Assembly: GCF_040655735.1 (NCBI RefSeq)
Contig: NZ_JBFAKK010000010.1
Location: forward strand, 124,001 to 188,000
From: Phytomonospora sp040655735
GTDB lineage: Bacteria; Actinomycetota; Actinomycetes; Mycobacteriales; Micromonosporaceae
Reading direction: 5' to 3'
Length of the DNA stretch: 64,000 nt
Part shown: positions 36,353 to 47,507 of the stretch, one piece after another
How positions within the stretch are numbered: the first letter of the stretch is position 1
Layout: every line of letters begins with the position of its first letter
Notes under the pieces: generated by a model
What the model saw: the letters and a program-made list of their open reading frames with translations, nothing else
Databases searched by the model: none
Told to the model about the DNA's origin: nothing
Position numbers and translations under genes: made by a program

Positions 36353-36702
36353 TGACCGCTCTCGTCCTGGTGACGACGACGCTGCCGGCCGAGGAGGCCG
36401 CCGCCCGCCTCGCGGGTGAGGCGGTGGCCGCCCGGCTGGCGGCGTGCGCTCAGGTCGAGGGCCCGATCGCCAGCGTGTACTGGTGGGCGGGCGCGGTGGA
36501 GGAGTCGCGGGAGTGGCGGGTCGTGTTCAAGACGACCGAGGCGGCCGCCGGCGAGCTGACCGCGTTCATCGTCGCCAGGCACGGCTACGAGACGCCGGAG
36601 GTGCTCGTCACGCCGGTCACCGGAGGCCACGGCCCCTATCTCGACTGGGTCGCCGAGCGGACCTCGCGGGGTGGATCATCTTCGGACACCCCAGGCAATT
36701 AG
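36352..36702 (+). CDS. cutA: CutA1-type divalent ion tolerance protein
   Basis: The ATG overlaps the glycosyltransferase stop (TGATG) and gives 116 residues. The ferredoxin-like CutA1 fold is recognised by LVTTTLPAEEAA, AACAQVEGPIASVYWW, the EWRVVFKTTEA strand and HGYETPEVLVTPV. CutA forms trimers; its link to copper tolerance is old and weakly supported. The stop codon lies within an iron box that serves the next operon. Confidence 0.93.
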   Translation: MTALVLVTTTLPAEEAAARLAGEAVAARLAACAQVEGPIASVYWWAGAVEESREWRVVFKTTEAAAGELTAFIVARHGYETPEVLVTPVTGGHGPYLDWVAERTSRGGSSSDTPGN

Positions 36703-36717
36703 ATAAGCCTGCCCTAA
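36699..36717 (+). promoter_or_regulatory. DtxR/IdeR-type iron box
   Basis: The 19-bp sequence starts TTAGATAAG and ends CCCTAA. It matches 15 of 19 positions of the DtxR/IdeR consensus (TTAGGTTAGSCTAACCTAA). It lies 36 bp before the siderophore ATPase gene, so iron-loaded DtxR/IdeR should repress this importer. A second partly overlapping half site (TAAGCTAAGG) follows. Confidence 0.85.
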
Positions 36718-36753
36718 GCTAAGGTTGCCCCGCTCTGCACTGGAGGAGGCGGG

Positions 36754-37551
36754 ATGACACTGGTGGCTTCGGGGCTCACCGTGGGGTACCAGGCCGGACA
36801 TCCGGTCGTCGGCGACGTCGAGCTCACCCTCGAACCAGGCGCCGTCACCGTCCTCGTCGGCGCCAACGGCTGCGGGAAATCGACCCTCCTGCGCACCATG
36901 GCCGCCCTCCAGGCCCCGCTCGCCGGGCAGGTCAGCGTCGACGGCGATCCCGTCGACGGCCTTTCCCGCCGCGAACTCTCCCGGCGTCTTGCGTTCCTCC
37001 CGCAGCAGCCCCTCGTCCCTGCGGGCGTGACCGTCGGCGAGCTGGTCCGGCACGGTCGCTACGCGCACAGCGGCGCCTTCGCCAGGCACAGCGCGGAGGA
37101 TCGCGAGGCCGTCGACTGGGCGATGGACGTCGCCGACGCCGCCGGGCTGGCCTCCCGTCGTCTCGACGAGCTGTCCGGCGGTGAACGGCAGCGCGCGTGG
37201 CTGGCGACCGTCCTCGCGCAGCGCGCCGGGGTCCTCCTCCTCGACGAGCCGACGACCTACCTCGACCTCAAGCACCAGTACGAGGTCCTCGACCTCGTCC
37301 GGCGCCTCGCCGACGAGCACGGCATCGCCTGCGGGCTCGTCCTCCACGACCTCGGACAGGCCGCCGGCTACGCCGACCAGGTCGCCGTCGTCGCGGGGGG
37401 CCGGGTGATCGCCAAGGGCCCGTCGGCCGAGGTCATCACCGACGAGACCGTGGCGCGGGCCTTCGACCTCTCGGTGACGATCCTTCGCGACCCCGGCACC
37501 GGGCACGTGGCCGTCTTCCCTCGGCCGACGACAGAGCAACAGCTCACCTAA
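36754..37551 (+). CDS. Ferric-siderophore ABC transporter ATPase
   Basis: The 265-residue FecE/FepC-type ATPase has Walker A GANGCGKS, signature ELSGGERQRAWLA, Walker B with Glu (LLLDEPTTYLDL) and the switch His in LVLHDLGQA. DEPTTYLDLKHQ is characteristic of iron-siderophore importers. The promoter region carries the iron box. It is first of three genes and lacks a fused partner. The 8-nt gap to the binding-protein gene holds its ribosome site. Confidence 0.95.
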   Translation: MTLVASGLTVGYQAGHPVVGDVELTLEPGAVTVLVGANGCGKSTLLRTMAALQAPLAGQVSVDGDPVDGLSRRELSRRLAFLPQQPLVPAGVTVGELVRHGRYAHSGAFARHSAEDREAVDWAMDVADAAGLASRRLDELSGGERQRAWLATVLAQRAGVLLLDEPTTYLDLKHQYEVLDLVRRLADEHGIACGLVLHDLGQAAGYADQVAVVAGGRVIAKGPSAEVITDETVARAFDLSVTILRDPGTGHVAVFPRPTTEQQLT

Positions 37552-37559
37552 GGAGAACA

Positions 37560-38531
37560 ATGCGCAAGTTCCTCGGCGCGGTCGCGGTGGCCGCCCTCGC
37601 CCTCGGTCTGGCCGCGTGCAGCGGCAAGACCGCCGACGGCGGCAGCGACAACGACGACAAGGGCGGCGCGATCACGCTCACCACCACCGCCGGCGAGGTC
37701 TCCCTCGACAAGCCCGCCACCAAGATCGTGGCGCTGGAGTGGACCTACGTCGAGGACCTGCTGGCCATCGGCGTCACGCCCGTCGGGGTCGCCGACATCG
37801 AGGGCTACGACACCTGGGTGACCGCCGGCCCGCGCGTTCCCGAGGGCGTCAAGGACGTCGGCACGCGCCAAGAGCCGAGCATCGAGGAGATCCGCGCGCT
37901 CCAGCCCGACCTGATCATCACCGACGAGGACCGGGCCACCGCCAACCGCGACGCCCTCGCCGGGATCGCGCCGCTGGCGACCTACAACTACACCAAGTAC
38001 GAGGGCGGCCAGTTCGCCGGCATGCGCTTCATCGTCGAGCAGATGGGCCTGGCCACGGGCAAGCCCACCGAGGCCGAGAAGGTCCTCACCGCTCTCGACA
38101 CCGAGATCGCCACCGCCACCGAGGCCATCGCCGCGGCCGGCAAGGCCGGTGCGCCCTTCGCGCTGTCGCAGGTCTTCACCACCGAGGGCGCCGCGCAGTT
38201 CCGGATGATGACCGGCAAGTCCCTGGCGGGCGAGGTGGTCGGGAAGACCGGTGTGGCCAACGCCTGGACCGGTGAACCCGACGCGTGGGGCATGACCACC
38301 GTGACCGTCGAGGGCCTCACCGCCGTCCCCGACGACGCGAGCTTCCTCTACGTCGCCTCCGACGCCGACAACCCGGTGACCGGCGACCTCGCCGACAACG
38401 AGCTGTGGACCGACCTCGGCTTCGTCAAGGGCGGCAATGTCGAGGCGCTCGACCCGGGCACGTGGTTCTTCGGCGGCCCGCTCTCCTGCGGTCAGCTGCT
38501 CGACGAGACCGTCAAGGCCCTCACCTCCTGA
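37560..38531 (+). CDS. Iron-siderophore-binding lipoprotein
   Basis: The ATG with AAGGAG 4 nt upstream gives 323 residues. The signal peptide ends in a lipobox (LGLAAC, lipidated Cys near residue 20), followed by an Asp/Gly linker. The two lobes are of the FecB/FhuD class: KIVALEWTYVEDLLAIGVTPVGV, then PSIEEIRALQPDLIITDE, and a C-terminal lobe. It would bind a ferric siderophore outside the membrane and deliver it to the fused permease. The downstream hairpin probably gives this gene higher expression than the permease. Confidence 0.94.
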   Translation: MRKFLGAVAVAALALGLAACSGKTADGGSDNDDKGGAITLTTTAGEVSLDKPATKIVALEWTYVEDLLAIGVTPVGVADIEGYDTWVTAGPRVPEGVKDVGTRQEPSIEEIRALQPDLIITDEDRATANRDALAGIAPLATYNYTKYEGGQFAGMRFIVEQMGLATGKPTEAEKVLTALDTEIATATEAIAAAGKAGAPFALSQVFTTEGAAQFRMMTGKSLAGEVVGKTGVANAWTGEPDAWGMTTVTVEGLTAVPDDASFLYVASDADNPVTGDLADNELWTDLGFVKGGNVEALDPGTWFFGGPLSCGQLLDETVKALTS

Positions 38532-38538
38532 CGCGACC

Positions 38539-38570
38539 GGCGCGGCCGCCCGCACCCGGGCGGCCGCGCC
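38539..38570 (+). terminator. Intra-operon hairpin between binding protein and permease
   Basis: A 14-bp perfect inverted repeat (GGCGCGGCCGCCCG / CGGGCGGCCGCGCC) with a 4-nt loop follows the lipoprotein stop, then CTTGTTCC. It could act as a partial terminator or as an mRNA 3'-end stabiliser for the upstream genes. Confidence 0.72.
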
Positions 38571-38610
38571 CTTGTTCCCCGCCCCGACCCGCCGACACAG
38601 GTGACGCCAC

Positions 38611-40620
38611 GTGAGCACCCTTCCCGCGACGACCCATCCCGGGCATCCCCAGCTGCGGCGACGCCTGCTCTGGGGCGCCGCCGCGCTCCTGGTCCTCGCC
38701 GGCGTCGCGCTGGTCCACATCGGCCAGGGCGCCGCCGGTGAGCTGACCGAGGCCGTCCTGCTCGGGTCGCGGCTGCCGAGGCTGCTGGCCGGGCTCGTCG
38801 CCGGCGTCGCGCTCGGCGTCGCCGGCGTCCTCGTCCAGGGCGTCACCCGCAACCCGCTGGCCTCCTCCGACACACTCGGCGTGAACGCCGGCGCCTACCT
38901 CGGCGTGGTCGTGGTGACCGTGGCCGTTCCGGTCCTGCCGGGTCTCGCTCTGCTCTCGGGAGGCCTGGCGGCCTTCGGCGGAGGCGTGGCGGCCATGGCG
39001 ATCGTCTGGATGCTCACCTCGCGCGGCCCCCGCACTCCCGGCCGGGTCCTCCTCGCCGGATCGGCCGTCACCTTCGCCGCCGCCTCGGTCGCCGCGCTGC
39101 TGCTCCTGCTCAACGAGCCCCTCGCCGGGCAGCTCTTCTTCTGGGGCAAGGGCACCCTCGTGCAGAACACGATGACGAAGCCGTCGGTCGTCGGCGCCGT
39201 CGTCGTCCTGGCCGTCGCGGCCGCCTTCGCCCTCGCCCGGCCCCTCGACCTCCTCCGCCTCGGCGACGACGCCGCCGAGGCGATGGGCGTGCCCGTCGGC
39301 CGCATCCGACTCGCCGCGCTTGGCCTGGCCGTCCTGTGCGCCGCGGCGGCCGTCACCGTCGCCGGGCCCATCAGCTTCGTCGGCCTCCTCGCGCCCATCG
39401 CCGTCCGCCGCGTCGGCCTGCGCCCGCACGTGTGGCTCATCCCCTTCGCCGGCATCATCGGGGCCGCCCTCCTCCTGGCCGCCGACGTCGCCGCGCGCCT
39501 GATCGCCCCGCCCTCGGCCGGTGCCGGCGAACTCCCCGTGGGGATCCTGGCCGCGCTGCTCGGCGGACCGGTCTTCATCCTCCTGGCCCGCAAGATCGTC
39601 ACCGGCGACGAGGGCGGCGGCGCGGCCGTCGCCGTCCGCGGCCCCATGAGCAGGCGCGCCTACGTCGCGCTCCTCACCGGCGGCACGCTCGTCCTGATCG
39701 CCGCGTTCGTGCTCGCGCTGCGGGTCGGCGAGGTCGACATCGCCTGGGCGGCCTTCGCGCCCTGGAACGCCGACGACCTCGCCCGCGACATCCTCGGTTC
39801 GCGGGTGCCGCGCATCCTGGTCGCCGCCCTGGCCGGCGCCATGCTCGCCGCGGCCGGCTCCTCCGTGCAGGCCGTCGTGCGCAACCCGCTGGCCGAACCG
39901 CAGCTGCTCGGCATCACCGGCGGCGCCGCCGTCGGCGCGGTCGCCCTGATCACGCTGGCGCCCGGAGCGCCGGCCGAGGCCGTGCCGATCCTGGCGATGG
40001 TCGGCGGTGTCCTCGCCCTCGGCCTCGTCCTGCTCGCCGCCCGCTCGAAAGGCGGGCACCTCGACCCCACGCGCGTCATCCTCGTCGGCATCGGCGTGGC
40101 CGCCACCGGCATGGCCCTGGTCAACCTCCTTGCCGTCCGCGCCCACATGAACATCTCGGCGGCACTGGTGTGGCTGTCGGGGAGCTCGTACGCCCGTGGT
40201 GAGGACCAGGTCTGGTGGCTGGTCCCGGGACTGGTGATCGTGGCGGCGCTGGTGTGGTCGGCGAGGCCCCTGAACATGCTCGCGCTGGGGGAGGACCTGC
40301 CGCGCTCGCTGGGCCTGGGCCTCGGTCGCACTCGTGTACTGGTGCTCACCGGCGGGGCGGTGCTGGCCGCGCTGACGGCGGGCGCGATCGGCGCCGTGGG
40401 TTTCGTGGGCCTCGTGGCGCCGCACCTGGCAAGGAAGGTCGCCGGCACCGACTACCGGCGCCTGGTGCCCGTCTCGGCGCTGTTCGGGGCGACCCTGCTC
40501 GTCGTCGCCGACGCGATCGGGCGTTCGCTGCTGGCGCCGCGCGGGATCCCGGTGGGGATCGTGACCGCGCTCATCGGGGCGCCCTACCTGATCTGGCTGC
40601 TGCGCGGACGGCGCGGCTAG
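38611..40620 (+). CDS. Fused double FecCD-type siderophore permease (FhuB-like)
   Basis: The 669-residue product is two FecCD/BtuC-like permeases in one chain. Each half shows the family segment: VQGVTRNPLASSDTLGVN in the first and VQAVVRNPLAEPQLLGITGG in the second. Each half also has the GxxxFVGLxxPH-like end (ISFVGLLAPI and VGFVGLVAPHLAR). The second half starts at about residue 345 after MSRRAYVALL. Fused importers of this kind are known from FhuB. GTG start at 38611. The hairpin just before it probably reduces its expression relative to the binding protein. Confidence 0.94.
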   Translation: MSTLPATTHPGHPQLRRRLLWGAAALLVLAGVALVHIGQGAAGELTEAVLLGSRLPRLLAGLVAGVALGVAGVLVQGVTRNPLASSDTLGVNAGAYLGVVVVTVAVPVLPGLALLSGGLAAFGGGVAAMAIVWMLTSRGPRTPGRVLLAGSAVTFAAASVAALLLLLNEPLAGQLFFWGKGTLVQNTMTKPSVVGAVVVLAVAAAFALARPLDLLRLGDDAAEAMGVPVGRIRLAALGLAVLCAAAAVTVAGPISFVGLLAPIAVRRVGLRPHVWLIPFAGIIGAALLLAADVAARLIAPPSAGAGELPVGILAALLGGPVFILLARKIVTGDEGGGAAVAVRGPMSRRAYVALLTGGTLVLIAAFVLALRVGEVDIAWAAFAPWNADDLARDILGSRVPRILVAALAGAMLAAAGSSVQAVVRNPLAEPQLLGITGGAAVGAVALITLAPGAPAEAVPILAMVGGVLALGLVLLAARSKGGHLDPTRVILVGIGVAATGMALVNLLAVRAHMNISAALVWLSGSSYARGEDQVWWLVPGLVIVAALVWSARPLNMLALGEDLPRSLGLGLGRTRVLVLTGGAVLAALTAGAIGAVGFVGLVAPHLARKVAGTDYRRLVPVSALFGATLLVVADAIGRSLLAPRGIPVGIVTALIGAPYLIWLLRGRRG

Positions 40621-40636
40621 GGCCCCCGGACGAACG

Positions 40637-40668
40637 GATCGGCGGCCTCCGGGAGGAGACCGCCGATC
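40637..40668. terminator. Bidirectional terminator hairpin
   Basis: GATCGGCGG and CCGCCGATC form a 9-bp stem, extended by an inner CTCC/GGAG stem across one mismatch, with a 4-nt loop. It lies between the permease stop and the stop of the convergent proline-rich protein gene. Confidence 0.7.
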
Positions 40669-40677
40669 GCGTGCGGC

Positions 40678-41175
40678 TTACTTCTCGACGAGGCAGTAGA
40701 CAACGTCGGGATTGGTGAGGCTCTCGCCCTCGGAGAGGGTGGTGGTCGCCTGCTCGTCGCCCATGCACCACTGGGTCTGGTCCGAGCCGGGAGCGTTGTC
40801 GACCGAGGTGACGGTGTAGTACGCGCTCGCGTCGGAGCAGTCGACGACCTCGGTGTCGTTGGCGTCGGCGGTGTTGGTGAGGCAGTCACCGGTCTTCGCG
40901 TCGAGCGCGCTGTCGCCGAAGAGGGCACTGATGCCGAACTTCAGGACCAGGACGATGCCGATGACGACCACGACACCGACGACGGCCGCGATCTTGCCGC
41001 CGGCGCCCTTCTTGGCGGGCGGGGCCGGAGGCGGGAAACCGCCCTGGGGAGCGCCAGGCGCGGGAGGCGGGAAACCGCCCTGCGGCTGACCGGGCTGACC
41101 CGGCTGGCCGCCGGGAGGGGGGTACTGACCGCCCGAGGGAGGCGGGTAGTTACCGGGGGGTGGTTGCTGTGCCAT
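40678..41175 (-). CDS. Proline-rich single-pass membrane protein (LppU-like)
   Basis: The ATG at 41175 with AGGAG upstream gives 165 residues. The first 70 are Pro/Gly/Gln-rich (PPPGNYPPPSGG, PGQPGQPQGG). A lysine-rich pause and a transmembrane helix (AAVVGVVVVIGIVLVL) come next, then an extracytoplasmic domain with four cysteines (GDCLTN, VVDCSD, QWCMGD, VYCLVEK). This order fits LppU/SCO3897-like actinobacterial proteins of unknown function. The longer frame upstream to 41289 is not preferred since it lacks an RBS. Confidence 0.78.
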   Translation of the reverse strand: MAQQPPPGNYPPPSGGQYPPPGGQPGQPGQPQGGFPPPAPGAPQGGFPPPAPPAKKGAGGKIAAVVGVVVVIGIVLVLKFGISALFGDSALDAKTGDCLTNTADANDTEVVDCSDASAYYTVTSVDNAPGSDQTQWCMGDEQATTTLSEGESLTNPDVVYCLVEK

Positions 41176-41426
41176 GTGACTCTGTTCTCCTAAAGGGGTA
41201 ACCGCGTTGTCGCGGCCTGGGGCGCTAGCGAGCGTAGTACGTGCATGCGACACCTCCACCACCTGGTGGGAGCTGGTGGAGATCAACACCGAACATCCCC
41301 TACACTTGCCGGACCGATATCACCGCAGCGCAAGATCTACGTTGCCGATCGGTTACGAATTCCGGGCCATTGTCGTCCCGACTACTCACGCGGTACTGAT
41401 CCGCGATCGCGACGACAAGGAGGCCC
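41176..41426. promoter_or_regulatory. Divergent control region of the proline-rich protein and gltB
   Basis: This 251-bp region contains an inverted repeat CCACCA-N2-TGGTGG near 41258-41271 and TACACT at 41301-41306, which could be a plus-strand -10. AAGGAGG at 41415-41421 is the gltB ribosome site. No long hairpin or recognised riboswitch is seen. Confidence 0.45.
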
Positions 41427-44400
41427 GTGGCGTTGACTCATACCGTTGAACACCGCGACCTGTACCGCCCGGCGTACGAGCACGACGCGTGCGGCGTCGC
41501 ATTCGTCGTGGACGTGCGCGGGCGACGGTCCCACCGCATCGTCGACAGCGGCCTTTCGGCCCTGTGCCGCATGGAGCACCGCGGCGCCAGCGGCGCCGAC
41601 CCCGACAGCGGCGACGGCGCCGGGATCATGCTCCAGATCCCCGACCGCTTCTACCGCGACGTCGTCGACTTCGACCTGCCGCCCGAGGGCTCCTACGCCA
41701 CCGGCATGGTCTTCTTGCCCCAGGACCCCGAGCTGGCGTCCCAGGTGATGCGCATCGTCGAGAAGTACGTCATCACCGAAGGCGCCGTCCTGCTCGGCTG
41801 GCGCGACGTCCCGGTCGTCGCCGACGGCCTCGGCCCCGCCGCGCGCGACGCCATGCCCGCCATCGCGCAGGTCTTCATCTCGGCCGGCCGCCTCGCCGAC
41901 GGCCGCGCCCTGTCCGGCCTCGAACTCGACCGGGTCGCCTTCTGCGTGCGCAAGCAGGCCGAACGCGAGACCCGCGAGCGCCGCATCGAGGTCGCCTTCC
42001 CCTCGCTGTCGTCGCGCACGATCGTCTATAAGGGCATGCTCACGCCCGAGCAGCTGGGCGTGTTCTACCCCGACCTGACCGACCCGACCCTGGAGTCGGC
42101 GATCGCGGTCGTGCACAGCCGCTTCTCCACCAACACCTTCCCCTCGTGGCCGCTGGCGCACCCCTACCGGATGGTCGCCCACAACGGCGAGATCAACACC
42201 ATCCGCGGCAACCGCAACTGGATGAGCGCCCGCGAGGCCCTGCTCGACAGCAGGCTCCTGCCCGGCCGCATCAAGCGCCTCTACCCGATCGTCACGCCCG
42301 GCGCCTCCGACTCGGCGAGCTTCGACGAGGTCGTCGAACTGCTGCACCTGTCGGGACGCTCCCTGCCGCACTCGATGCTGATGATGATCCCCGAGGCGTG
42401 GGAGAGCGACGACGGGATGGACCCCAAGCGCCGCGCGTTCTACCAGTACCACGCCAGCCTCATGGAGCCCTGGGACGGACCGGCCTGCGTGGCCTTCACC
42501 GACGGGACCCAGATCGGCGCCGTCCTCGACCGCAACGGCCTTCGCCCGGCGCGGTGGTGCCGCACCGCGGACGACCTGGTCGTCCTCGCCAGCGAGGCGG
42601 GCGTCGTCGACCTCGACCCGGCGACGATCGTGCAGAAGGGCCGCCTGCGCCCCGGCCGCATGTTCCTGGTCGACACCGAGGCCGGCCAGGTCCTCGACGA
42701 TGACCAGATCAAGGCCGACCTGGCCGCCGAGCAGCCCTACACCGACTGGCTCCACGCCGGCCTGATCCACCTTGAGGAACTGCCCGAGCGCGAGCACGTC
42801 GTCTACACCCACGACTCGGTCCTGCGCCGCCAGCGCACCTTCGGCTACACCGACGAGGAACTGCGGCTGCTGCTGGCACCGATGGCCCGCGACGGCGCCG
42901 AGCCGGTCGTGTCCATGGGCACCGACACGCCCATCGCGGCCCTGTCGAAGCGCCCCAAGCTGCTCTACGACTACTTCGCGCAGCTCTTCGCGCAGGTCAC
43001 CAACCCCCCGCTGGACGCCATCCGCGAGGAACTGGTCACCAGCGTGTCCACCACCATCGGCCCCGAGCACAACCTCCTCGACCCGGGCCCGGCCAACTGC
43101 CGCCAGATCCAGCTGCCCTACCCGGTCATCGACAACGACGACCTCGCCAAGATCCTCTCCATCGACGACGACGGCGACCTGCCCGGCTTCAAGGCCGTGC
43201 GCGTCTCCGGCCTCTACCGCGTCCGCGACGGCGCCGAAGGCGTCCGCGACCGCCTCATCGAGATCTGCCGGCACGTGTCGGAGGCCATCGAGGACGGCGT
43301 GCGCATCCTCGTCCTCTCCGACCGCGACTCCACCGCCGACCTCGCGCCCATCCCGGCGCTCCTGCTGACCGCCGCCGTCCACCAGCACCTCGTCCGCGAA
43401 CAGACCCGCACCCAGGTCGCCCTCGTCGTCGAGGCCGGCGACGCGCGGACCGTCCACCACGTCGCCGTCCTGCTCGGCTACGGCGCCGCCGCGGTCAACC
43501 CCTACCTGGCCTTCGAGTCCATCGAAGACCTCATCACCACCGGCGCGCTGCCCGGCCAGAAGCCCCACGAGGCGATCGCCAACTACGTCAAGGCCCTCGG
43601 CAAGGGCGTGCTCAAGGTGATGTCGAAGATGGGCATCTCCACCGTGTCGTCCTACTGCGGCGCCCAGGTCTTCGAAGCCCTCGGCCTCGACCGCGACTTC
43701 GTCGCCCGCTACTTCACCGGCACCGACTCCCGCCTCGGCGGAGCCGACCTCTCGGTCCTCGCCGGCGAGGTCGCCGCCCGCCACCGCGCCGCCTACGAGA
43801 TGGTCGCCGCCGACGAGGCCACCGCCGACGGCATCGAACTCCTCGAACCCGGCGGCGACTACCAGTGGCGCCGCGAGGGCGAGGTCCACCTCTTCAACCC
43901 CGAGACGGTGTTCCTCCTCCAGCACTCCACCCGCTCGGGCCAGTACGAGGTCTTCAAGCGCTACACCGCCAAGGTCGACGCGCTCGCCGCCGACAGCGGC
44001 TCCCTGCGCGGCCTGTTCGGGCTGCGCGTCGGCGACCGCGAACCGGTCGCCATCGACGAGGTCGAGTCGGTCGAGTCGATCGTCAAGCGCTTCAACACCG
44101 GCGCGATGTCCTACGGCGCGATCTCGGCCGAGGCCCACGAGACGCTCGCCATCGCCATGAACCGCCTCGGCGGGCGCTCCAACAGCGGTGAGGGCGGCGA
44201 GGACGTCGACCGCCTCTACGACCCCCTGCGCCGCAGCGCCGTCAAGCAGGTCGCCTCCGGCCGCTTCGGGGTCACCAGCGAGTACCTGGTCAACGCCGAC
44301 GACATCCAGATCAAGATGGCCCAGGGCGCCAAGCCCGGCGAGGGCGGCCAGCTGCCCGGCAACAAGGTGCACCCGTGGATCGCCAAGACCCGGCACTCCA

Positions 44401-45959
44401 CGCCCGGCGTCGGGCTCATCTCGCCGCCCCCGCACCACGACATCTACTCGATCGAGGACCTCGCGCAGCTCATCTACGACCTCAAACACGCCAACCGGCG
44501 CGCCCGCATCCACGTCAAACTCGTCTCCGAGGCGGGCGTCGGCACGGTCGCGGCGGGCGTGGTCAAGGCGCACGCCGACGTCGTGCTGATCTCCGGCCAC
44601 GACGGCGGGACCGGCGCGGCGCCGGCGAACTCCATCAAGCACGCGGGAACGCCGTGGGAGATCGGGCTGGCCGAGACGCAGCAGACGCTGATCCGCAACG
44701 GCCTGCGCGACCGCGTGGTCGTTCAGGTCGACGGGCAGATGAAGACCGGCCGCGACGTGCTCGTCGCCGCCCTGCTCGGCGCCGAGGAGTACGGCTTCGC
44801 CACCGCGCCGCTCATCGTCACCGGCTGCATCATGATGCGCGTCTGCCACCTCGACACCTGCCCGGTGGGCGTGGCCACCCAGAACCCCGCCCTGCGCGCC
44901 AAGTACACCGGCACGCCGGAGTTCGTGGAGAACTTCTTCCGCTACATCGCCGAGGAGGTCCGCGAACTGCTCGCCTCGCTCGGTCTGCGCAGCATCGACG
45001 AGGCGGTCGGCCAGGTCGAACTCCTCGACGTCGCGCCCGTCCTCGGACACACCAAGGCCGGCGACCTCGACCTGCGGCCGATCCTGGCCACCCCCGTCGA
45101 AGGCCCCCGCCGCCGCCTCATCGGCCAGCGGCACGACCTCGACGGGACCCTCGGCCACCGGCTCATCGCCGCCGCCGAACCGGCCCTGGAGAACCGCGAA
45201 CCGGTCACCGTGAACCTCCCGATCCGCAACACCGACCGCTCGGTCGGCGCGATGCTGTCGGGCGAGGTGACCCGCCGCCACCGCGACACCCTGCCCGACG
45301 ACACCATCGTCGCGCACCTGCACGGAACGGCCGGGCAGTCCTTCGGCGCCTTCACCGCCAGCGGCGTCACCCTGCGCCTGTTCGGAGAGGCCAACGACTA
45401 CGTCGCCAAGGGCCTGTCCGGCGGCCGGATCGTCGTGCGCCCCGACTCCTCGGCACCGTTCGCCGCCGAGGAGAACATCATCGCCGGCAACACCGTCCTC
45501 TACGGCGCCACCGGCGGCGAGCTCTACATGCGCGGCCAGGTCGGCGAGCGCTTCGCGGTCCGAAACTCCGGCGCGCTCGCCGTCGTCGAGGGCGTCGGCG
45601 ACCACGGCTGCGAGTACATGACCGGTGGAACCGTGCTCATCCTCGGCCCGACCGGGCGCAACTTCGCGGCCGGCATGTCGGGCGGTGTGGCCTACGTGCA
45701 CCGCCTCGACCCGGGCAAGGTCAACGCCGAGCTGGTCGACCTCGACCCGGTGGGCGCCGCCGACATCGACGTCATCGGCAAGCTCCTGCTGCGTCACGAA
45801 CGGGAGACCGACTCGGCGGTCGCGGCCGCGCTGCTCGCCGACTGGCCGCGCGCGGCGGCCGGTTTCACGAAGGTCATCTCGCGCGACTACAAGGCGGTGC
45901 TCGCGCAGCTGGAGGAGAAGAGCGAGCTGGAGGCCTCCGCGGTGGTGACCGCGTCATGA
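41427..45959 (+). CDS. gltB: Glutamate synthase large subunit
   Basis: GltB forms glutamate from glutamine and 2-oxoglutarate. The 1510-residue protein is full length. The propeptide ends before the N-terminal nucleophile Cys22 in EHDACGVAFV. The central domain, the FMN/Fe-S barrel (GEGGEDVDRLY, AKPGEGGQLPG) and the 3Fe-4S cysteines (CIMMRVCHLDTCPVG) are all present. The C-terminal beta-helix domain (GGRIVVRP, GAVEGVGDHGCEYMTGG-like) is complete. GTG start with AAGGAGG 5 nt upstream. gltD follows after 69 bp. Confidence 0.98.
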   Translation: MALTHTVEHRDLYRPAYEHDACGVAFVVDVRGRRSHRIVDSGLSALCRMEHRGASGADPDSGDGAGIMLQIPDRFYRDVVDFDLPPEGSYATGMVFLPQDPELASQVMRIVEKYVITEGAVLLGWRDVPVVADGLGPAARDAMPAIAQVFISAGRLADGRALSGLELDRVAFCVRKQAERETRERRIEVAFPSLSSRTIVYKGMLTPEQLGVFYPDLTDPTLESAIAVVHSRFSTNTFPSWPLAHPYRMVAHNGEINTIRGNRNWMSAREALLDSRLLPGRIKRLYPIVTPGASDSASFDEVVELLHLSGRSLPHSMLMMIPEAWESDDGMDPKRRAFYQYHASLMEPWDGPACVAFTDGTQIGAVLDRNGLRPARWCRTADDLVVLASEAGVVDLDPATIVQKGRLRPGRMFLVDTEAGQVLDDDQIKADLAAEQPYTDWLHAGLIHLEELPEREHVVYTHDSVLRRQRTFGYTDEELRLLLAPMARDGAEPVVSMGTDTPIAALSKRPKLLYDYFAQLFAQVTNPPLDAIREELVTSVSTTIGPEHNLLDPGPANCRQIQLPYPVIDNDDLAKILSIDDDGDLPGFKAVRVSGLYRVRDGAEGVRDRLIEICRHVSEAIEDGVRILVLSDRDSTADLAPIPALLLTAAVHQHLVREQTRTQVALVVEAGDARTVHHVAVLLGYGAAAVNPYLAFESIEDLITTGALPGQKPHEAIANYVKALGKGVLKVMSKMGISTVSSYCGAQVFEALGLDRDFVARYFTGTDSRLGGADLSVLAGEVAARHRAAYEMVAADEATADGIELLEPGGDYQWRREGEVHLFNPETVFLLQHSTRSGQYEVFKRYTAKVDALAADSGSLRGLFGLRVGDREPVAIDEVESVESIVKRFNTGAMSYGAISAEAHETLAIAMNRLGGRSNSGEGGEDVDRLYDPLRRSAVKQVASGRFGVTSEYLVNADDIQIKMAQGAKPGEGGQLPGNKVHPWIAKTRHSTPGVGLISPPPHHDIYSIEDLAQLIYDLKHANRRARIHVKLVSEAGVGTVAAGVVKAHADVVLISGHDGGTGAAPANSIKHAGTPWEIGLAETQQTLIRNGLRDRVVVQVDGQMKTGRDVLVAALLGAEEYGFATAPLIVTGCIMMRVCHLDTCPVGVATQNPALRAKYTGTPEFVENFFRYIAEEVRELLASLGLRSIDEAVGQVELLDVAPVLGHTKAGDLDLRPILATPVEGPRRRLIGQRHDLDGTLGHRLIAAAEPALENREPVTVNLPIRNTDRSVGAMLSGEVTRRHRDTLPDDTIVAHLHGTAGQSFGAFTASGVTLRLFGEANDYVAKGLSGGRIVVRPDSSAPFAAEENIIAGNTVLYGATGGELYMRGQVGERFAVRNSGALAVVEGVGDHGCEYMTGGTVLILGPTGRNFAAGMSGGVAYVHRLDPGKVNAELVDLDPVGAADIDVIGKLLLRHERETDSAVAAALLADWPRAAAGFTKVISRDYKAVLAQLEEKSELEASAVVTAS

Positions 45960-46028
45960 CCGGTACCCCACGAGTTCAGCGAAGCCCGTTCCCGGGCGCC
46001 CGATCGACACAGGAAGGCGGAGTGACCG

Positions 46029-47498
<1,470 letters not shown>

Positions 47499-47507
47499 TC
47501 TGAGCGA

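Noticed and set aside
41382..45797. 1471-residue open frame antisense to gltB
   Set aside because: It is the complement of a highly conserved gene in high-GC DNA, with a low-complexity translation and no domain.
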